23,743 nt of DNA from DASRRB01 sp036732755 (GTDB lineage: Bacteria; Planctomycetota; B15-G4; SIAN01). The notes below the pieces were generated by a model. The model worked only from the letters and a program-made list of their open reading frames with translations, was not told where the DNA came from and ran no database searches. How positions within the stretch are numbered: position 1 is the stretch's first letter; the number at the start of each line of letters is the position of its first letter. Both the position numbers and the translations under genes were made by a program. The stretch is from assembly GCA_036732755.1 (NCBI GenBank), contig DAINBU010000074.1, positions 1-23,743 of the forward strand, read 5' to 3'. Below are positions 13,087 to 20,507 of this stretch, piece by piece.

Positions 13087-14010
13087 TCAGAACCCCTTGT
13101 TCCCGAGCGCGGCGATCTCCTTGTCGGTGAGCGGGCGGTCGTAGACGACGAAGCCGTCCATCAGCGCGGCGAAGTTCTGGTAGTTGCGCTCGGCCGACCA
13201 CGGCCCGTTCCCGAAGGTCTGGATCGGGTCGGCGATCAAGGCGTTCGCTGTGCCCTTGAGCACGCCGTCGACCCAGAACGTCGTCTTCTCCTGCGCGGCC
13301 CGGATGGCCAGCGTGTGCCAGCCGGCGAGGTCCTTCAGCTGCGCTCCCGAGCCGATGAACCCGTCGCGGAAGACTCCGATCTCGCCCGAGCGATTCACGA
13401 TCGCGTGGGACCGCCCCACCCCCGCGACGAGCAGCGACGACCACTCGTGCTGGCCCGTGTCGACCGGGAACTTCGCTCGAACGATCGCCGTCCACGCCGG
13501 ACCGACGGCGATGCTGAGCGGCGCAAGGACCGACGCGGGCTTGCGGAAGTCGAGGACGGGCTCGCCGTCGTCCACCGACCACGCCGCGTCGCCGAACGGC
13601 GTCGTCACCTTCGACACCGCGTCGAGGACCACTTTTCCGACGCGCTCGTTGAATCCGAAGTAGGCGACCAGCCCCTCGCGCGAGAGATCGACGCGGATGC
13701 GCGCGCCGCTCACGAGCGACAGGAACTCGGCGAGCGGGTCGGAGACCCCGTCGCGCTCGAGCCGGTCGACCACGGCGCTCGCCTGCTTGCGCTCCTCCTG
13801 CAGCGACGCCATGCGGACGGGATCGCCGTTCAACTTCGCGCTCTCGATGGCGCGGTCGTAGGAGTCGACCAGGCGGCGGCCCGCCTTGACCAGGCGCGTG
13901 GCGCACGCGGTCGTCGCGAGCTGCGATTCGGTCTGGTAGGCGCGCTGCGCCTCGTGCAGCGCGTCGAGCCAGAGCGCGCCGCCGCGACGACGTCGCTCGT
14001 TCGATCTCAT
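13087..14010 (-). CDS. LamG / ConA-like domain protein with helical N-terminus
   Basis: 307 residues. Residues about 15-95 form charged helices (LDALHEAQRAYQTESQL, MASLQEERKQASAVVDRLE), possibly coiled coil. Residues about 110-300 are a LamG-type ConA-like domain: VAYFGFNERVGK, a WTAIVRAKF strand, GWHTLAIRAAQEKTTFWVDG, and the typical closing DGFVVYDRPLTDKEIAALG. In planctomycete-type genomes such domains usually sit on secreted proteins. Here the start (MRSNERRRRGGALW) shows no signal peptide and no ribosome binding site, so the true start may lie elsewhere or the gene may have lost its 5' end. It converges on the antitoxin-like gene with 38 bp between. A weak 5-bp hairpin (13054-13070) there is not enough to call a terminator. 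Confidence 0.75.
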   Translation of the reverse strand: MRSNERRRRGGALWLDALHEAQRAYQTESQLATTACATRLVKAGRRLVDSYDRAIESAKLNGDPVRMASLQEERKQASAVVDRLERDGVSDPLAEFLSLVSGARIRVDLSREGLVAYFGFNERVGKVVLDAVSKVTTPFGDAAWSVDDGEPVLDFRKPASVLAPLSIAVGPAWTAIVRAKFPVDTGQHEWSSLLVAGVGRSHAIVNRSGEIGVFRDGFIGSGAQLKDLAGWHTLAIRAAQEKTTFWVDGVLKGTANALIADPIQTFGNGPWSAERNYQNFAALMDGFVVYDRPLTDKEIAALGNKGF

Positions 14011-14049
14011 ATCAAAGCCGCGCAGCGGATGACGAAGTGCTGTGAGGAC

Positions 14050-14451
14050 TCAGCGGCGACTCGCGGTCGTCCAGAATTGTCGAGGCGTCTGGACCGGGAT
14101 CGGCGAACGCTTGTCCAGGATCAGCAGATCGTCATCGCAGGTGACGATCACGTCGGCTCGCCCGGCCACGGCGCTCGCGATGATCCAGGCGTCGTCGGGA
14201 TCGCGGATGTCGATCTCATGCGGCTTGGCGGGCTTCGGGATCGTCTCGTATTCGCGCAGGAACGTCTCGACGTCGTGAAGCACCTGCTTCGGCAACCGGA
14301 TCCGATCCCGAAGGACGCGGAGCAGCTCGGTCACGACGACCTCGCCCCGGACGAGCTCGTGCTCGGCGAGGACATGTCGAAAGAGGTCTGCGCAGAGTCC
14401 TCTCGTCGCGAAGGCGCTGACCAGGACGTTGGTGTCCAGGAAGACCCTCAA
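14050..14451 (-). CDS. PIN-domain toxin (VapC-like ribonuclease)
   Basis: 133 residues. The PIN fold's acidic residues are visible: D6 in MRVFLDTNVLVSAF, E42 in VVTELLRVL, D86/D87 in IRDPDDAWIIASA and the aspartates in VTCDDDLLILD (106-108). PIN toxins are Mg-dependent RNases that cut tRNA or rRNA when freed from their antitoxin; the target cannot be predicted here. The start is TTG, overlapping the antitoxin TGA as TTGA. It is chosen because translation then begins exactly at the family's usual MRVFLDTN. The gene order (RHH antitoxin first) and coupling fit a type II module of the COG1569 kind. Confidence 0.88.
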   Translation of the reverse strand: MRVFLDTNVLVSAFATRGLCADLFRHVLAEHELVRGEVVVTELLRVLRDRIRLPKQVLHDVETFLREYETIPKPAKPHEIDIRDPDDAWIIASAVAGRADVIVTCDDDLLILDKRSPIPVQTPRQFWTTASRR

Positions 14452-14666
14452 GAGACGTCCCGGATCACGTCCTCGTCGGTCAGGTACCCACGTGCCTCGG
14501 CGAAGGGCAGGACCTTGCGGCGAACGTCCTCGAATTGGAACAGGGCCAGCTGTCGGCGCAGGGCGTCCCGAGCGAGATCGCTTCGCGTGCGCCCCATGCG
14601 TTTGGACAAGCGTGCGAGGAGTCGCTCGAGGCTCTTGTCCAGTCGGATCGTCAGGAGGGTCTTCAT
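14448..14666 (-). CDS. Ribbon-helix-helix antitoxin of the PIN toxin
   Basis: 72 residues. The N-terminus KTLLTIRLDKSLERLLARLS gives the RHH strand and first helix; KRMGRTRSDLARDALRRQLA gives the turn and second helix. The C-terminal tail (EDVRRKVLPFAEARGYLTDEDVIRDV) is the likely toxin-binding segment. RHH antitoxins dimerise, bind the operon's own promoter and neutralise the toxin. The ATG at 14666 is the natural start. It sits only 7 nt after a possible -10 box and inside a short inverted repeat, consistent with autorepression. Confidence 0.87.
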   Translation of the reverse strand: MKTLLTIRLDKSLERLLARLSKRMGRTRSDLARDALRRQLALFQFEDVRRKVLPFAEARGYLTDEDVIRDVS

Positions 14667-14701
14667 GTCGGACAATGTACTACGTCGAAGAGCGAGTGCA
14701 A
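14664..14701 (-). promoter_or_regulatory. Possible promoter/operator of the RHH-PIN module
   Basis: On the minus strand, TTGCAC (14701-14696) and TACATT (14679-14674) are separated by 16 nt, a fair match to a sigma70-type promoter. The ATG follows 7 nt later, so the message would be leaderless or nearly so. A perfect TGTC-c-GACA inverted repeat (14666-14674) overlaps the -10 edge and the start codon, where an RHH dimer could bind. Seen as sequence only. Confidence 0.3.
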
Positions 14702-14834
14702 GAAAGGCGGGCCCGTGCCCGAGCCGAAACCGATTGCGCGGCGTCGGTCGACCCGGATCGGGACCGCCGAATTTGCCCGCCTGTCGCGCAGCTTTCGGCG
14801 CGGCCGCGGGCGCCTCCCCTACGATCGCCCGCCG

Positions 14835-15434
14835 ATGTCGGACGCCTCGCCCATCTCTTCGCCCCGCTTCGTGCCGCGCTTCCTCCGGTGGCTCGCGATC
14901 GCCGTCGCGTGCGCGCTGCCGCTCGGGATCGCCACGTTCCGCGAGCTCGGCGCAGCGGCGCGGGGCGCCGAAGCGGCGGGGATCGTCGTGTGGGCCGTCG
15001 TCGTCGCGAGGTGCGAAGGGCGGCTCGGCGCGGGGCGCTCGGCGGCTTGGCGGCGCTCGCTCGTGGTCGGGTTCGCGGTCTGGGCGGCGGTGCAGGGCGC
15101 GGTCGCGTGCATCGCGTTCGGCGAACAGGGGGTCGTGCGGATCTTCGCGCTCTCGCTCTACTCGCTCGCGCTGGTCCCGTTCTTCCTGGTCGTGCTCCTC
15201 GCGCAGCTCGCGCTGCAGCTCGTGACGACGGTGGTCGGTCCGATCGGCATGCTCCCGTTCGAGGTCGTCGAGTTCGTCGAGTTCGTCGCGGTCTTCTTGC
15301 TGACGCTCCTCTGCGGACTCCCGAATCTGCTGGCGGGCCTGTTCGCGACGAACCTGATCGAGCTCCTGCGCGTTCCGCGGGCATCGAGGCCGCGGCAACG
15401 GTCCGGCACGACCGGGATCGAGCGATCGACTTGA
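14835..15434 (+). CDS. Multi-pass membrane protein, first of a tandem paralogous pair
   Basis: 199 residues. After a short polar start it has a hydrophobic segment RFLRWLAIAVACALPLGIA (about 13-32), then further spans near 47-60, 73-93, 100-135 (long, possibly two) and 145-172. It ends in a basic tail (RVPRASRPRQRS). No family recognised and no catalytic motif seen. The first span is nearly the same as that of the following gene (RWLKWLAITVACALPLHLA), so the two are paralogs. Its TGA overlaps the next gene's TTG as TTGA. ATG 14835 is the start nearest the first membrane span; no strong ribosome binding site is visible. Confidence 0.65.
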   Translation: MSDASPISSPRFVPRFLRWLAIAVACALPLGIATFRELGAAARGAEAAGIVVWAVVVARCEGRLGAGRSAAWRRSLVVGFAVWAAVQGAVACIAFGEQGVVRIFALSLYSLALVPFFLVVLLAQLALQLVTTVVGPIGMLPFEVVEFVEFVAVFLLTLLCGLPNLLAGLFATNLIELLRVPRASRPRQRSGTTGIERST

Positions 15435-15994
15435 ACCGCGAACGGATCACCGCTGCGCGCTGGCTGAAGTGGCTCGCGATCACCGTCGCGTGCGCGCTGC
15501 CGCTCCACCTCGCCGTCATGGAGGGGGCCCTGCCTTCCGAATTCGTCGGCGAAGCGCTCGCGCTCGCGACGTGGGCGATGGGAATGGCGCTCCTCGAGGC
15601 GTTCGTCGCGCGCCGCTGTCCGGTGACGAGGGGGCGTTCGCTGACGATCGGCTTCGCGGCGTGGGCGGTCGTGCATGGGGTGCTGGCCGTCTTCGCGTTC
15701 GGAAGCGGCGGGGACGGCGGGAACACATCCAGCATCGGGAACGACTGGATCACGCCCTACGTCTGGAGCGCGATGCCCGGGCTCCTGCTCATGGACGGCC
15801 TCGGCGGATTCGGTCCGCGCGAGTCGGGGGCGCCGCTCGCCGTCTACGTCCTGACCGTGAGCTGCGGCCTGTTCGACTTCGTCGCGGGGCTGCTCGTGAC
15901 CTGGCTCGTCGCTCCGTTCACCCGTCCGACCCGATCGCCTCCACCGGACACTGCGCCTTCGCCTGCTCCGCCGCCGCCTCCTCTTCGGGAGTGA
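15431..15994 (+). CDS. Multi-pass membrane protein, second of a tandem paralogous pair
   Basis: 187 residues from a TTG start that overlaps the upstream stop. Spans are likely near 14-33 (WLAITVACALPLHLAVM), 44-60, 73-93 (SLTIGFAAWAVVHGVLAVFA), 110-130 and 138-163. The order of spans, the RWL-WLAI-VACALPL start and the G-FA-WA-V-G segment match the upstream protein, pointing to tandem duplication and divergence. The central loop (GGDGGNTSSIGNDW) is longer and polar. The Pro-rich C-terminal tail (SPPPDTAPSPAPPPPP) is encoded by DNA that also encodes the C-terminus of the ferredoxin on the other strand; the overlap is 77 bp. An earlier stop in an ancestral form may have been lost here. Confidence 0.62.
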   Translation: MNRERITAARWLKWLAITVACALPLHLAVMEGALPSEFVGEALALATWAMGMALLEAFVARRCPVTRGRSLTIGFAAWAVVHGVLAVFAFGSGGDGGNTSSIGNDWITPYVWSAMPGLLLMDGLGGFGPRESGAPLAVYVLTVSCGLFDFVAGLLVTWLVAPFTRPTRSPPPDTAPSPAPPPPPLRE

Positions 15995-16148
15995 CGGGCT
16001 GGCGGTAGACGATGTCGTGGTCGCCGGCGCTGCTCTCCTTGAAGCTCCGCGGGGCGAGGTCGGAGCAGAGGGAGCAGAGGATGCAGGTCCGGTCCACGTA
16101 CCAGCGACCGGCGACGTTGTCTTCCCAGCGTTGCGTGTTGTCGGCCAT
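15918..16148 (-). CDS. [4Fe-4S] ferredoxin
   Basis: 76 residues. Cys22, Cys25 and Cys28 (TCILCSLCSD) and Cys67 (QCPVEAIG) ligate a single 4Fe-4S cluster. The order RWYVDRTCILCSLCSDLAP, IVYRQPVTPEEE, AQCPVEAIG is that of small monocluster bacterial ferredoxins. These are soluble one-electron carriers for cytochromes P450, oxidoreductases or radical enzymes; no redox partner gene is adjacent. ATG 16148 is chosen because the frame upstream of it reads as low-complexity basic sequence unlike this family. The last 77 bp are antisense to the convergent membrane gene. Confidence 0.9.
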   Translation of the reverse strand: MADNTQRWEDNVAGRWYVDRTCILCSLCSDLAPRSFKESSAGDHDIVYRQPVTPEEEAAAEQAKAQCPVEAIGSDG

Positions 16149-16328
16149 GTCTCGTAGTCGGGGGCGTTCGCCGGGGAAAAGCTCGCGTCGCGCCGATTTA
16201 CTCGCGGGACGGTGGTCGGTCGAGGCCCGACCTTCCTCCGTCCGCCCCGGCAATGGTGCCGGACGAGTCGTGCCGGCCGACCGATTCGCAACTCGTCGGC
16301 CGAGCCTGAGCGGCGGCTCGACGCGTTT
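16149..16328 (-). other. Hairpin-rich 180-bp gap between the YdjM-like and ferredoxin genes
   Basis: Four inverted repeats lie in series. GGTCGG/CCGACC is at 16214-16219 and 16227-16232 (7-nt loop). CCGGCA/TGCCGG is at 16247-16252 and 16257-16262 (4-nt loop). CGGCCGAC/GTCGGCCG is at 16274-16281 and 16295-16302 (13-nt loop). CGAGCC/GGCTCG is at 16301-16306 and 16315-16320 (8-nt loop). All arms pair perfectly. The last two share two bases, so they are mutually exclusive at full length. None is followed by a T-tract. This could be a terminator without a T-tract, a processing or stability element, or a structured RNA leader for the ferredoxin. Confidence 0.4.
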
Positions 16329-17525
16329 TCACCGTGTCTTGCCCGAATCTCCATCGGCAGCGCCGGCCGCCTTCGAAAGGTCGATCTCCACGACGCACCA
16401 GGAGAGGCCGCGCCCCCACTGGTAGCGCGCGTCGGAGAGGAAGACGTGCTCCCCGCCATCGGCCGCCGTCTCCACCCACGCCGTCGGCACGCGCACGAAG
16501 TAGCGCCACGCGGCGGCGGCGGGGAGCGACATGGCGCGCTGGACCCGGGGGTCGGAGAGGTTCGTCGGGATCTCGACCTCGTTTCGCTGCGCGATCTTCA
16601 TCGAGGATCCGTCGAGCGAGACGATGCGCCAGCGGACCTCGTCGAAGATCTCGTAGCAGATCGACCAGCAGAAGGGGTTGGCCACCGCGGGCGAGCGCAT
16701 GACGAAGCGCGGCGTCACGAGCTCGCCGTCCACGCGAATGGGAGGGGAGTTGCGCGCCTCTGTCATGAAGTTCGAGACCGCGGTGCGCGCGCAGACCTCG
16801 AGGCCGCCGAGGTAGAGCGCCGTCAGCAGCGCTCCGGCCACCAGCGGCGCGCTCGGCGAGCGCAGCCCCACACCCGTCGCCCGCAACAGTGTGAGCAGCG
16901 CCAGCGCGCACGGCCACGCGACCTTGAGGTGCACGGGGCTGCGCTCGCTGCGGAAGATCACGACGCTCGCCGCAGCGGCCAGCGCGAGCCACGCCGCCGT
17001 CCCGAGCCCCGTCCTGCGCCCCGAGAGCAGCGCCGCCCCGCCGAACACGAGCCAGAGCCACGGATCGACGATGAAGACGAGGTCCCCGAAGTAGCGCGTC
17101 TCGGCGAACGGAAGCCACGGCCGCACGCCGAAGTTGTTGAGCGAATCGAGCAGCGGATGCGACAGGAGCCCGACGAACGCCGGCCAGAGGTAGGCCGACC
17201 AGTTCGCCGGCGCGTTCGGGGTGTCGGGCGCGGTGAGCGGTGCCGGCCGGGCCGGATCGCCCGCCGCCGACCGCGCGCGCCACCGCTCGAACCATCGCAT
17301 CACCCCTGCGAGCAGCAGCGCCTCGACCACGACGCCGAGCAGCGAGTGGGTGATCCCGCGATGGTGGATCAGGTAGGAGTCCTTGCCGCCGAAGAACGTG
17401 ATCACGATGTCGGTGTCGGGGAGGTTCGCGCCGAGGAGCAGCGAGAGCGGAGCGAGCCGGTGGAGCCGCCCGAGCTTCGTCTTCGCGAGCGCCGCCCCGA
17501 ACAGCGTGTGCGTGCCGTTGTCCAT
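16329..17525 (-). CDS. Inner-membrane metal-dependent hydrolase, YdjM/DUF457 family
   Basis: 398 residues. The N-terminal half has the family's conserved polar residues: H6 in NGTHTLFGA, D37 and D39 in ANLPDTDI, H54, H55 and H60 in IHHRGITHS, then H123 and D127 in LLSHPLLDSLN. They alternate with hydrophobic segments at about 25-45, 60-77, 111-125, 150-170 and 175-190, with two more to residue 250. These residues are thought to bind metal; the substrate is unknown (some members are called LexA-regulated membrane hydrolases). The C-terminal part (about 255-390) is soluble, beta-rich, and typical of longer family members. It starts 10 bp after the end of dinB on the same strand, so the pair is probably an operon; a DNA-damage link would fit. 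Confidence 0.88.
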   Translation of the reverse strand: MDNGTHTLFGAALAKTKLGRLHRLAPLSLLLGANLPDTDIVITFFGGKDSYLIHHRGITHSLLGVVVEALLLAGVMRWFERWRARSAAGDPARPAPLTAPDTPNAPANWSAYLWPAFVGLLSHPLLDSLNNFGVRPWLPFAETRYFGDLVFIVDPWLWLVFGGAALLSGRRTGLGTAAWLALAAAASVVIFRSERSPVHLKVAWPCALALLTLLRATGVGLRSPSAPLVAGALLTALYLGGLEVCARTAVSNFMTEARNSPPIRVDGELVTPRFVMRSPAVANPFCWSICYEIFDEVRWRIVSLDGSSMKIAQRNEVEIPTNLSDPRVQRAMSLPAAAAWRYFVRVPTAWVETAADGGEHVFLSDARYQWGRGLSWCVVEIDLSKAAGAADGDSGKTR

Positions 17526-17535
17526 CAGGGGCGGG

Positions 17536-18747
17536 TCATCGGCGGCGTGGCGCGCGCCGTTTCTTCGGCTCGAGCAGCGCGCCGCGCGTCAGGGCGTCGT
17601 CGCCGAACTTCTTCTTCACTTCGTCGAGCACGCCGGCGACCCTGCGCCCCTTCTTCTCCTTCGGATCGGTGAAGAGCGACGGTTGCGGCGCTCCGAACTG
17701 CGACAGGCTCACGCCGACCAGCCGGATCGCCTTCTTGGTCGTGTCGGCCTTGGCGAGCAGGCGGCGCGCGACCGGCAGCAGCGCCTCGACCGTGTCGAGC
17801 GGCGCCTCGACCGTCTCCGCGCGGTGCACCGTCGCGAAGTCGGACGTGCGCAGCTTGAGCGAGACGGTCCGCCCCGCGAGCCCCGCCCGCCGCAGCCGCC
17901 AGCAGAGCTCGTCGACGATCCAGAGCAGCGCGCGCCCCACCGCCGCGCGGTCGGCGACGTCCTCGTCGAAGGTGTGCTCGTGTCCGAGCGACTTCGCGGC
18001 GCGGTCGGGCTCGACGGCGCGTGGGTCGACGCCGTTCGCGAGGTCGTGGAAGTGGCGCGCGGACGCCTCGCCGAGCGCCGCCTTCAGGTGCGCGAACGGC
18101 AGCCGCGCCACGTCGCCGATCGTGTTCGCGCCCAGTCGACGGAGCCGCTCCGCCGTCTTCGGGCCGGCGCCGAACAGCCGCTCGACGGGCAGCGGCGCGA
18201 GGAAGCTCACGACGTCGAAGGGGTGGACGACGACGAGCCCCTTCGGCTTCTGCAGGTCGGAGGCGATCTTCGCCACGAACTTGCTCGGCGCCACGCCGAC
18301 CGAGGCCGACAGCCCCTCCTCGGCGGCGACCTCCTTCTGGATCTTGCGCGCGATCGTCTCGCCGTCGCCGAAGAGGCGCGCGCTGCCGGTCACGTCGAGG
18401 AACGCCTCGTCGATCGAGAGCGGCTCGACCAGGTCGGTCACGCGCCCGAGGATGGTCATGAAGCGGCGCGACACCTTCATGTAGTGGTCGTGGCGCGGGT
18501 AGATGAAGACGCCCTGCGGGCAGAGCCGGAACGCGCGCGAGACCGGCATCGCCGAATGGACGCCGAACTTGCGCGCCTCGTAGCTCGCGGCCGAGACGAC
18601 CCCGCGCCCCTTCCCGCCCTTGGGGTCGGCGCCGACGATCACCGGCTTGCCGGCGAGCGACGGATCGTCGCGCACCTCGACCGACGCGTAGAACGCGTCG
18701 AGGTCGACGTGGAGGATGGTGCGGAGCGCGGGCCCGGACGACTTCAT
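17536..18747 (-). CDS. dinB: DNA polymerase IV (Y-family translesion polymerase)
   Basis: 403 residues. Catalytic metal ligands are in HVDLDAFYASVE (D15 and D17; Tyr20 at the steric-gate position) and SIDEAFLDVT (D113, E114). Palm and fingers motifs SAASYEARKFGVHSAMP and YPRHDHYMKVSRRF are present, followed by the thumb helix-hairpin-helix (LFGAGPKTAERLRRLG) and the little-finger domain. QPSLF (from about residue 355) matches the beta-clamp binding motif, ahead of a basic tail (PKKRRAPRRR). It copies damaged DNA with low fidelity. ATG 18747 is the family-like start; no clear ribosome binding site is seen and an upstream start at 18795 would add 16 residues of low-complexity sequence. It reads through to the YdjM-like gene. 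Confidence 0.95.
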   Translation of the reverse strand: MKSSGPALRTILHVDLDAFYASVEVRDDPSLAGKPVIVGADPKGGKGRGVVSAASYEARKFGVHSAMPVSRAFRLCPQGVFIYPRHDHYMKVSRRFMTILGRVTDLVEPLSIDEAFLDVTGSARLFGDGETIARKIQKEVAAEEGLSASVGVAPSKFVAKIASDLQKPKGLVVVHPFDVVSFLAPLPVERLFGAGPKTAERLRRLGANTIGDVARLPFAHLKAALGEASARHFHDLANGVDPRAVEPDRAAKSLGHEHTFDEDVADRAAVGRALLWIVDELCWRLRRAGLAGRTVSLKLRTSDFATVHRAETVEAPLDTVEALLPVARRLLAKADTTKKAIRLVGVSLSQFGAPQPSLFTDPKEKKGRRVAGVLDEVKKKFGDDALTRGALLEPKKRRAPRRR

Positions 18748-18808
18748 GGCGCGATCATGCACGCGCCCGCCCCGGCCCGCCAACGCGCGGCGCACGCCGC
18801 GCGTGCCT

Positions 18809-19802
18809 TCAATCGATCCCCATCGCCGCCAGCGCCTTGGCGAGCAGTCCGCCCACCACGATGCAGACCGGAAAGGTGAGCAGCCACGCGTAGACGATCT
18901 TCTTGCCGACGCCCCACCGCACGGTACGCAGCCCGTTCGCGGCGCCGACGCCGAGGATCGCGCCGGTGATCGAGTGCGTGGTGCTGAGCGGCACTCCGAC
19001 CAGCGTGTTCGAGAGGATCGTCGCGGCGGAGGCGGCCTCGGCCGCGAAGCCCTGCCACGGCCGCAGGCTCGACAGGCGGGTCCCGAGCGTCTTGATCACG
19101 CTCCAGCCGCCGACCGCGGTGCCCAGCCCCATCAGCAGCGCACGACAGGCGCACCCAGAGCGGGATCTCGAATTCCTTGCGCGTCCCCGCCACGAGCGCG
19201 CCCGCGATGATCCCCATCGCCTTCTGCGCGTCGCCGGTCCCGTGCGCGAACGCCATCGCGCCGGCCGACACGATCTGCAGCTTCCCGAAGATCCCGTTCA
19301 CCGTCGCCGGGCGCGCCCGCCGGAACGTCCACGCGACGCCGGAGAGGATCGCCATCCCGAGCAGGAAGCCGACGATCGGCGCCGTGAAGATGCCGTAGAC
19401 GATCTTCCAGAGCGCGCCGGAGTTCACGTGCTCCCAGCCGGCGCTCGCGATCACGGCGCCGACCAGGGCGCCCATGAGCGAGTGGGAGCAGGAGATCGGC
19501 AGCCCCTTGAGCGTGCACCACGAGACCCACGCCGTCGCCGCCACCACCGCGGCGAGGTAGGTCGCCTGGCTCAGGAACTCCGGGTCGGCGACGTCCTTGC
19601 CGATCGTCTTCGCGACCTTGTCGCTGACGAGCGCGCCGAGGAAGTTGAGCCCGGCGCCGAGCATCAGCGCGGAGAACGGCGTGAGCACGCGCGTGCAGAC
19701 CGCGGTGGCGATCGCGTTGGCCGCGTCGTTCCAGCCGTTGCTGAGGCTGAACAGCAGCGCACCCGCGATGACGAGGATCGTGACGAAGCTTAAGTGGTCC
19801 AT
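18809..19802 (-). pseudogene. pit: PiT-family inorganic phosphate transporter, broken by an apparent 2-nt deletion
   Basis: The 5' part (19802 to about 19142) encodes a normal PiT N-terminus: SLSNGWNDAANAIATAVCTR, SCSHSLMGALVGAVIAS, AFAHGTGDAQKAMGI and EIPLWVRLSCA. The frame then shifts, and the rest of the protein continues in another frame from about 19135 to 18809 (LMGLGTAVGGWSVIKTLG, VPLSTTHSITGAILGVG, KIVYAWLLTFPVCI). Restoring GC at the GCGC-type tract near 19138-19142 would give an intact protein of about 331 residues, the usual length of short PiT transporters. As read, translation would run in the wrong frame to 18744. PiT proteins are membrane Pi symporters coupled to H+ or Na+. The gene lies 12 bp after its DUF47 partner. 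A sequencing error is at least as likely as a true mutation. Confidence 0.9.
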
Positions 19803-19814
19803 CGTCCGGCGCGG

Positions 19815-20438
19815 TCAGGAGTGCCGGATCACGATCGATTCGATCACGTTCGCCACGTCCTGGCACGAGTCGGTGGCGCTCTCGAGGTCGCCGTAGACGT
19901 CCTTCCACTTGATGATCTCGATCGGGTCCTTCACCGATTCGAAGAGCATCGCGAGGGCGTGCTGTTCAATACGGTCACCTTCGGACTCTTGCTTCTGCAC
20001 CTCGAGGCACTTGTTCAGCAGCTGCTGCGGCTGCTTCAGATTGCGCAGGAGCGGCATCATCTCGTGGATGAGCGTCGCGCACTTGACCAGCACCTTGCCG
20101 AGCGCCTTGGCGTCCTCGGTCGGCTTCGCGATCTTGTAGAGCACCATCCGGTTCACGGCTTCGTCGATCTCGTCCAGGACGTCGTCCAGGCGGCAGACGA
20201 GCTCGTGGATCTCCTCGCGGTCGAAGGGGGCGAGGAAGGTCCGGTTCAGCTTCTCGATCGCCTCGCGCGTCAGGTGGTCGCCCGCGTGCTCGGTGTTGTT
20301 GATCTGCTTCGCCTTGTTCGGCACGTCGGTGTAGTCGCCGAAGAGGCGGTCGAGCTGGTTCGCGCCTTCCAGGAGGTTGCCGGCGGCGCGCTCGAAGAGG
20401 TCGAAGAAGCCTTCGTCCTGCGGGAGCAGTCGGACCAC
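19815..20438 (-). CDS. DUF47 family phosphate transport regulator (PhoU-like, PiT partner)
   Basis: 207 residues, all-helical, usual length for DUF47. Recognisable parts are FFDLFERAAGNLLEGA, INNTEHAGDHLTREAIEKLN, TFLAPFDREEIHELVCRLDDVLDEIDEA, KQESEGDRIEQHA and the terminal KWKDVYGDLESATDSCQDVANVIESI. The family resembles PhoU and is nearly always encoded next to PiT transporters, whose activity it is thought to control from the cytoplasmic side. The start is GTG at 20438, supported by GGAGG (20451-20447) 8 nt upstream. The pit gene follows after 12 bp, so they form one operon. This partner is intact although pit is frameshifted. Confidence 0.93.
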   Translation of the reverse strand: MVRLLPQDEGFFDLFERAAGNLLEGANQLDRLFGDYTDVPNKAKQINNTEHAGDHLTREAIEKLNRTFLAPFDREEIHELVCRLDDVLDEIDEAVNRMVLYKIAKPTEDAKALGKVLVKCATLIHEMMPLLRNLKQPQQLLNKCLEVQKQESEGDRIEQHALAMLFESVKDPIEIIKWKDVYGDLESATDSCQDVANVIESIVIRHS

Positions 20439-20507
20439 GAGAGGGGCCTCCGAAAATCAACGGGGCGAGGACAGTAGGAGCCGCGTCGGCGCGAAACAAG
20501 CCGCCGA

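Noticed and set aside
14745..14766. Hairpin CGGT/ACCG with inner CCCG/CGGG upstream of the membrane protein pair
   Set aside because: Two 4-bp helices with a 3-nt bulge are too weak to separate from background in this GC-rich sequence.
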